Positions 6,027-7,030 of a stretch of DNA of 7,030 bases are shown here, one piece after another. The DNA is from Proteiniphilum sp. UBA5267 (GTDB taxonomy: Bacteria > Bacteroidota > Bacteroidia > Bacteroidales > Dysgonomonadaceae). The notes under the pieces are model-generated. The model was given only the letters and a program-made list of their open reading frames with translations. It searched no databases and had not been told where the DNA came from. Location: NCBI GenBank assembly GCA_002411515.1, contig DHTF01000034.1:25192-32221 (forward strand), in the 5' to 3' direction. The stretch's first letter is position 1; every line of letters begins with the position of its first letter. A program made the translations under genes and the position numbers.

Positions 6027-7030
6027 ATGGATAGACGAAATTTTCTGAAACAATCAGCTCTTACAGCAACTGGTTTGAGTCTGACACCCCTGATGGGAAA
6101 GTCCTTTTCCTCCATTTATGGGCAATCAGCACCAGGAAATAAAATTAAAATTGGTCTGATAGGCTGCCGCAACCAGGGATGGAGCAACCTGAAAACTTTT
6201 TTGCAATACCCCGGAGTGGAATGCATCTCACTCTGTGATGTGGACGATCAGTGGCTCTATCAGCGCGCCGCCGATTATGAAGCGTTAAAAGGAAATAAAC
6301 CGGCACAACTGGTAAAAGACTGGCGCAGAGTTATCGATAACAAAGATGTAGACATGGTCATCATCGGCACGCCCGATCATTGGCACTGCCTGCAGCTTGT
6401 AGCCGCCTGTGAAGCAGGCAAGGATGTCTACGTCGAGAAACCGCTGGCCAACACCATCGAGGAGTGCGACCTCATGGTAAAAGCCACCCGCAAGTACAAC
6501 CGGATCGTACAGGTAGGGCAGTGGCAACGCAGCGATCCACACTGGGATGAGGCTGCAGCCTATGTGCAGAGTGGAGCACTGGGAAGGGTACGCACCGTAA
6601 AAGTGTGGGCCTACCAAACCAGCAAGTGGACATTGCCTGTTGTAGCCGACTCGGCTGTCCCCGCAGGAGTGGATTACGATATGTGGCTCGGTCCGGCACC
6701 CAAGCGCAATTTCAATCAGAACCGCTTTCACTATAACTTCCGCTTCTTCTGGGATTATGCCGGTGGGTTGATGGCCGACTGGGGCGTGCACCTGATCGAC
6801 TATGCCATGAAAGGAATGAATGTGGGATTGCCTTCCTACGTGTACGGTGCCGGTGGCAAATTCGGCTATCCCGACGATGCCATGGAGACACCGGATACAC
6901 TCATGGCAACCTACAGATATCCCGATTTCAATATCATCTGGGATCATGCCTGTGGCATTGGCAATGGGTTGTTTGGCTTGCGTGAAGGGGTTGCCTTCTT
7001 CGGAGAGAACGGTACGCTCATCCTTACCCG
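6027..7030 (+). CDS. Gfo/Idh/MocA-family oxidoreductase, Tat-exported, 3' end outside window
   Basis: The frame is open from ATG 6027 to the window edge: 334 complete codons with no stop. The N-terminus MDRRNFLKQSALTATG is a twin-arginine (Tat) signal followed by a hydrophobic stretch, so a folded, cofactor-loaded enzyme is probably exported to the periplasm. The Rossmann domain begins at about 38: IKIGLIGCRNQG (40-51) stands in for GxGxxG, with an acidic residue after strand 2 (CDVDD, 70-74). GTPDHWHC (114-121) and the hallmark EKP (137-139, in DVYVEKPLA) follow. The C-terminal alpha/beta domain contains WDYAGGLMADWGVHLIDYAM (242-261), with the conserved His255 and Asp258. These enzymes use tightly bound NAD(P) to oxidise or otherwise convert sugars; a GH109-like glycosidase role is also possible in the broader family. 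Full length is probably about 430-450 residues, so roughly 100 are missing. It is divergent from the symporter gene with its own promoter. The substrate is unknown. Confidence 0.93.
   Translation, partial: MDRRNFLKQSALTATGLSLTPLMGKSFSSIYGQSAPGNKIKIGLIGCRNQGWSNLKTFLQYPGVECISLCDVDDQWLYQRAADYEALKGNKPAQLVKDWRRVIDNKDVDMVIIGTPDHWHCLQLVAACEAGKDVYVEKPLANTIEECDLMVKATRKYNRIVQVGQWQRSDPHWDEAAAYVQSGALGRVRTVKVWAYQTSKWTLPVVADSAVPAGVDYDMWLGPAPKRNFNQNRFHYNFRFFWDYAGGLMADWGVHLIDYAMKGMNVGLPSYVYGAGGKFGYPDDAMETPDTLMATYRYPDFNIIWDHACGIGNGLFGLREGVAFFGENGTLILT

Noticed and set aside
6285..6947. 220-codon minus-strand open frame at the right edge
   Set aside because: Antisense to the Gfo/Idh/MocA gene, whose plus-strand frame carries the Tat signal, EKP and GGxxxxxGxH motifs. 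The minus-strand translation is His/Gly-rich without domain features.

Overview
The window looks like ordinary chromosomal DNA from a member of the Bacteroidota, probably order Bacteroidales. Three things point there. Upstream regions carry TAnnTTTG-type -7 boxes and A/T-rich leaders instead of Shine-Dalgarno sites. The methionyl-tRNA synthetase has the Bacteroidota-style KISTS signature and a fused C-terminal tRNA-binding domain. The flanking proteins (a small outer-membrane barrel, a long AGCS symporter, a Tat-exported Gfo/Idh/MocA oxidoreductase) are a typical Bacteroidota repertoire. A family such as Dysgonomonadaceae is possible, but that is inference from general resemblance only.

Layout, left to right. 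Positions 15-107 hold a degenerate tandem repeat with an exact 11-bp period, whose first three units form a G-quadruplex-capable G-rich strand. A hairpin terminator (104-140, minus strand) closes a minus-strand pair: a secreted beta-barrel-like protein (174-731) downstream of metG (829-2871). Divergent from metG, and preceded by a 36-bp partial duplicate of its own 5' end, is a plus-strand short-chain dehydrogenase-like gene (3158-3946) that lacks the canonical catalytic Tyr and Lys. It converges on a minus-strand sodium:alanine/glycine symporter (4153-5871). The convergent gap holds two small hairpins and a degenerate copy of what resembles a dispersed GTCATTGCGAG-type repeat. An AT-rich divergent promoter region (5872-6026) separates the symporter from a plus-strand Tat-signal Gfo/Idh/MocA oxidoreductase that starts at 6027 and runs off the right edge.

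The genes do not form one pathway. metG is housekeeping; the others look like independently transcribed membrane, envelope or redox functions. No tRNA, rRNA, CRISPR array, transposase or phage gene is seen, and I found no convincing new multi-gene system. The points most worth a second look are non-coding or sub-gene: the 11-bp repeat with its G4 motif, the in-frame duplicated 5' fragment before the SDR gene, the roughly 105-residue insert with internal repeats in the symporter, and a perfect inverted repeat lying over a predicted -7 box.
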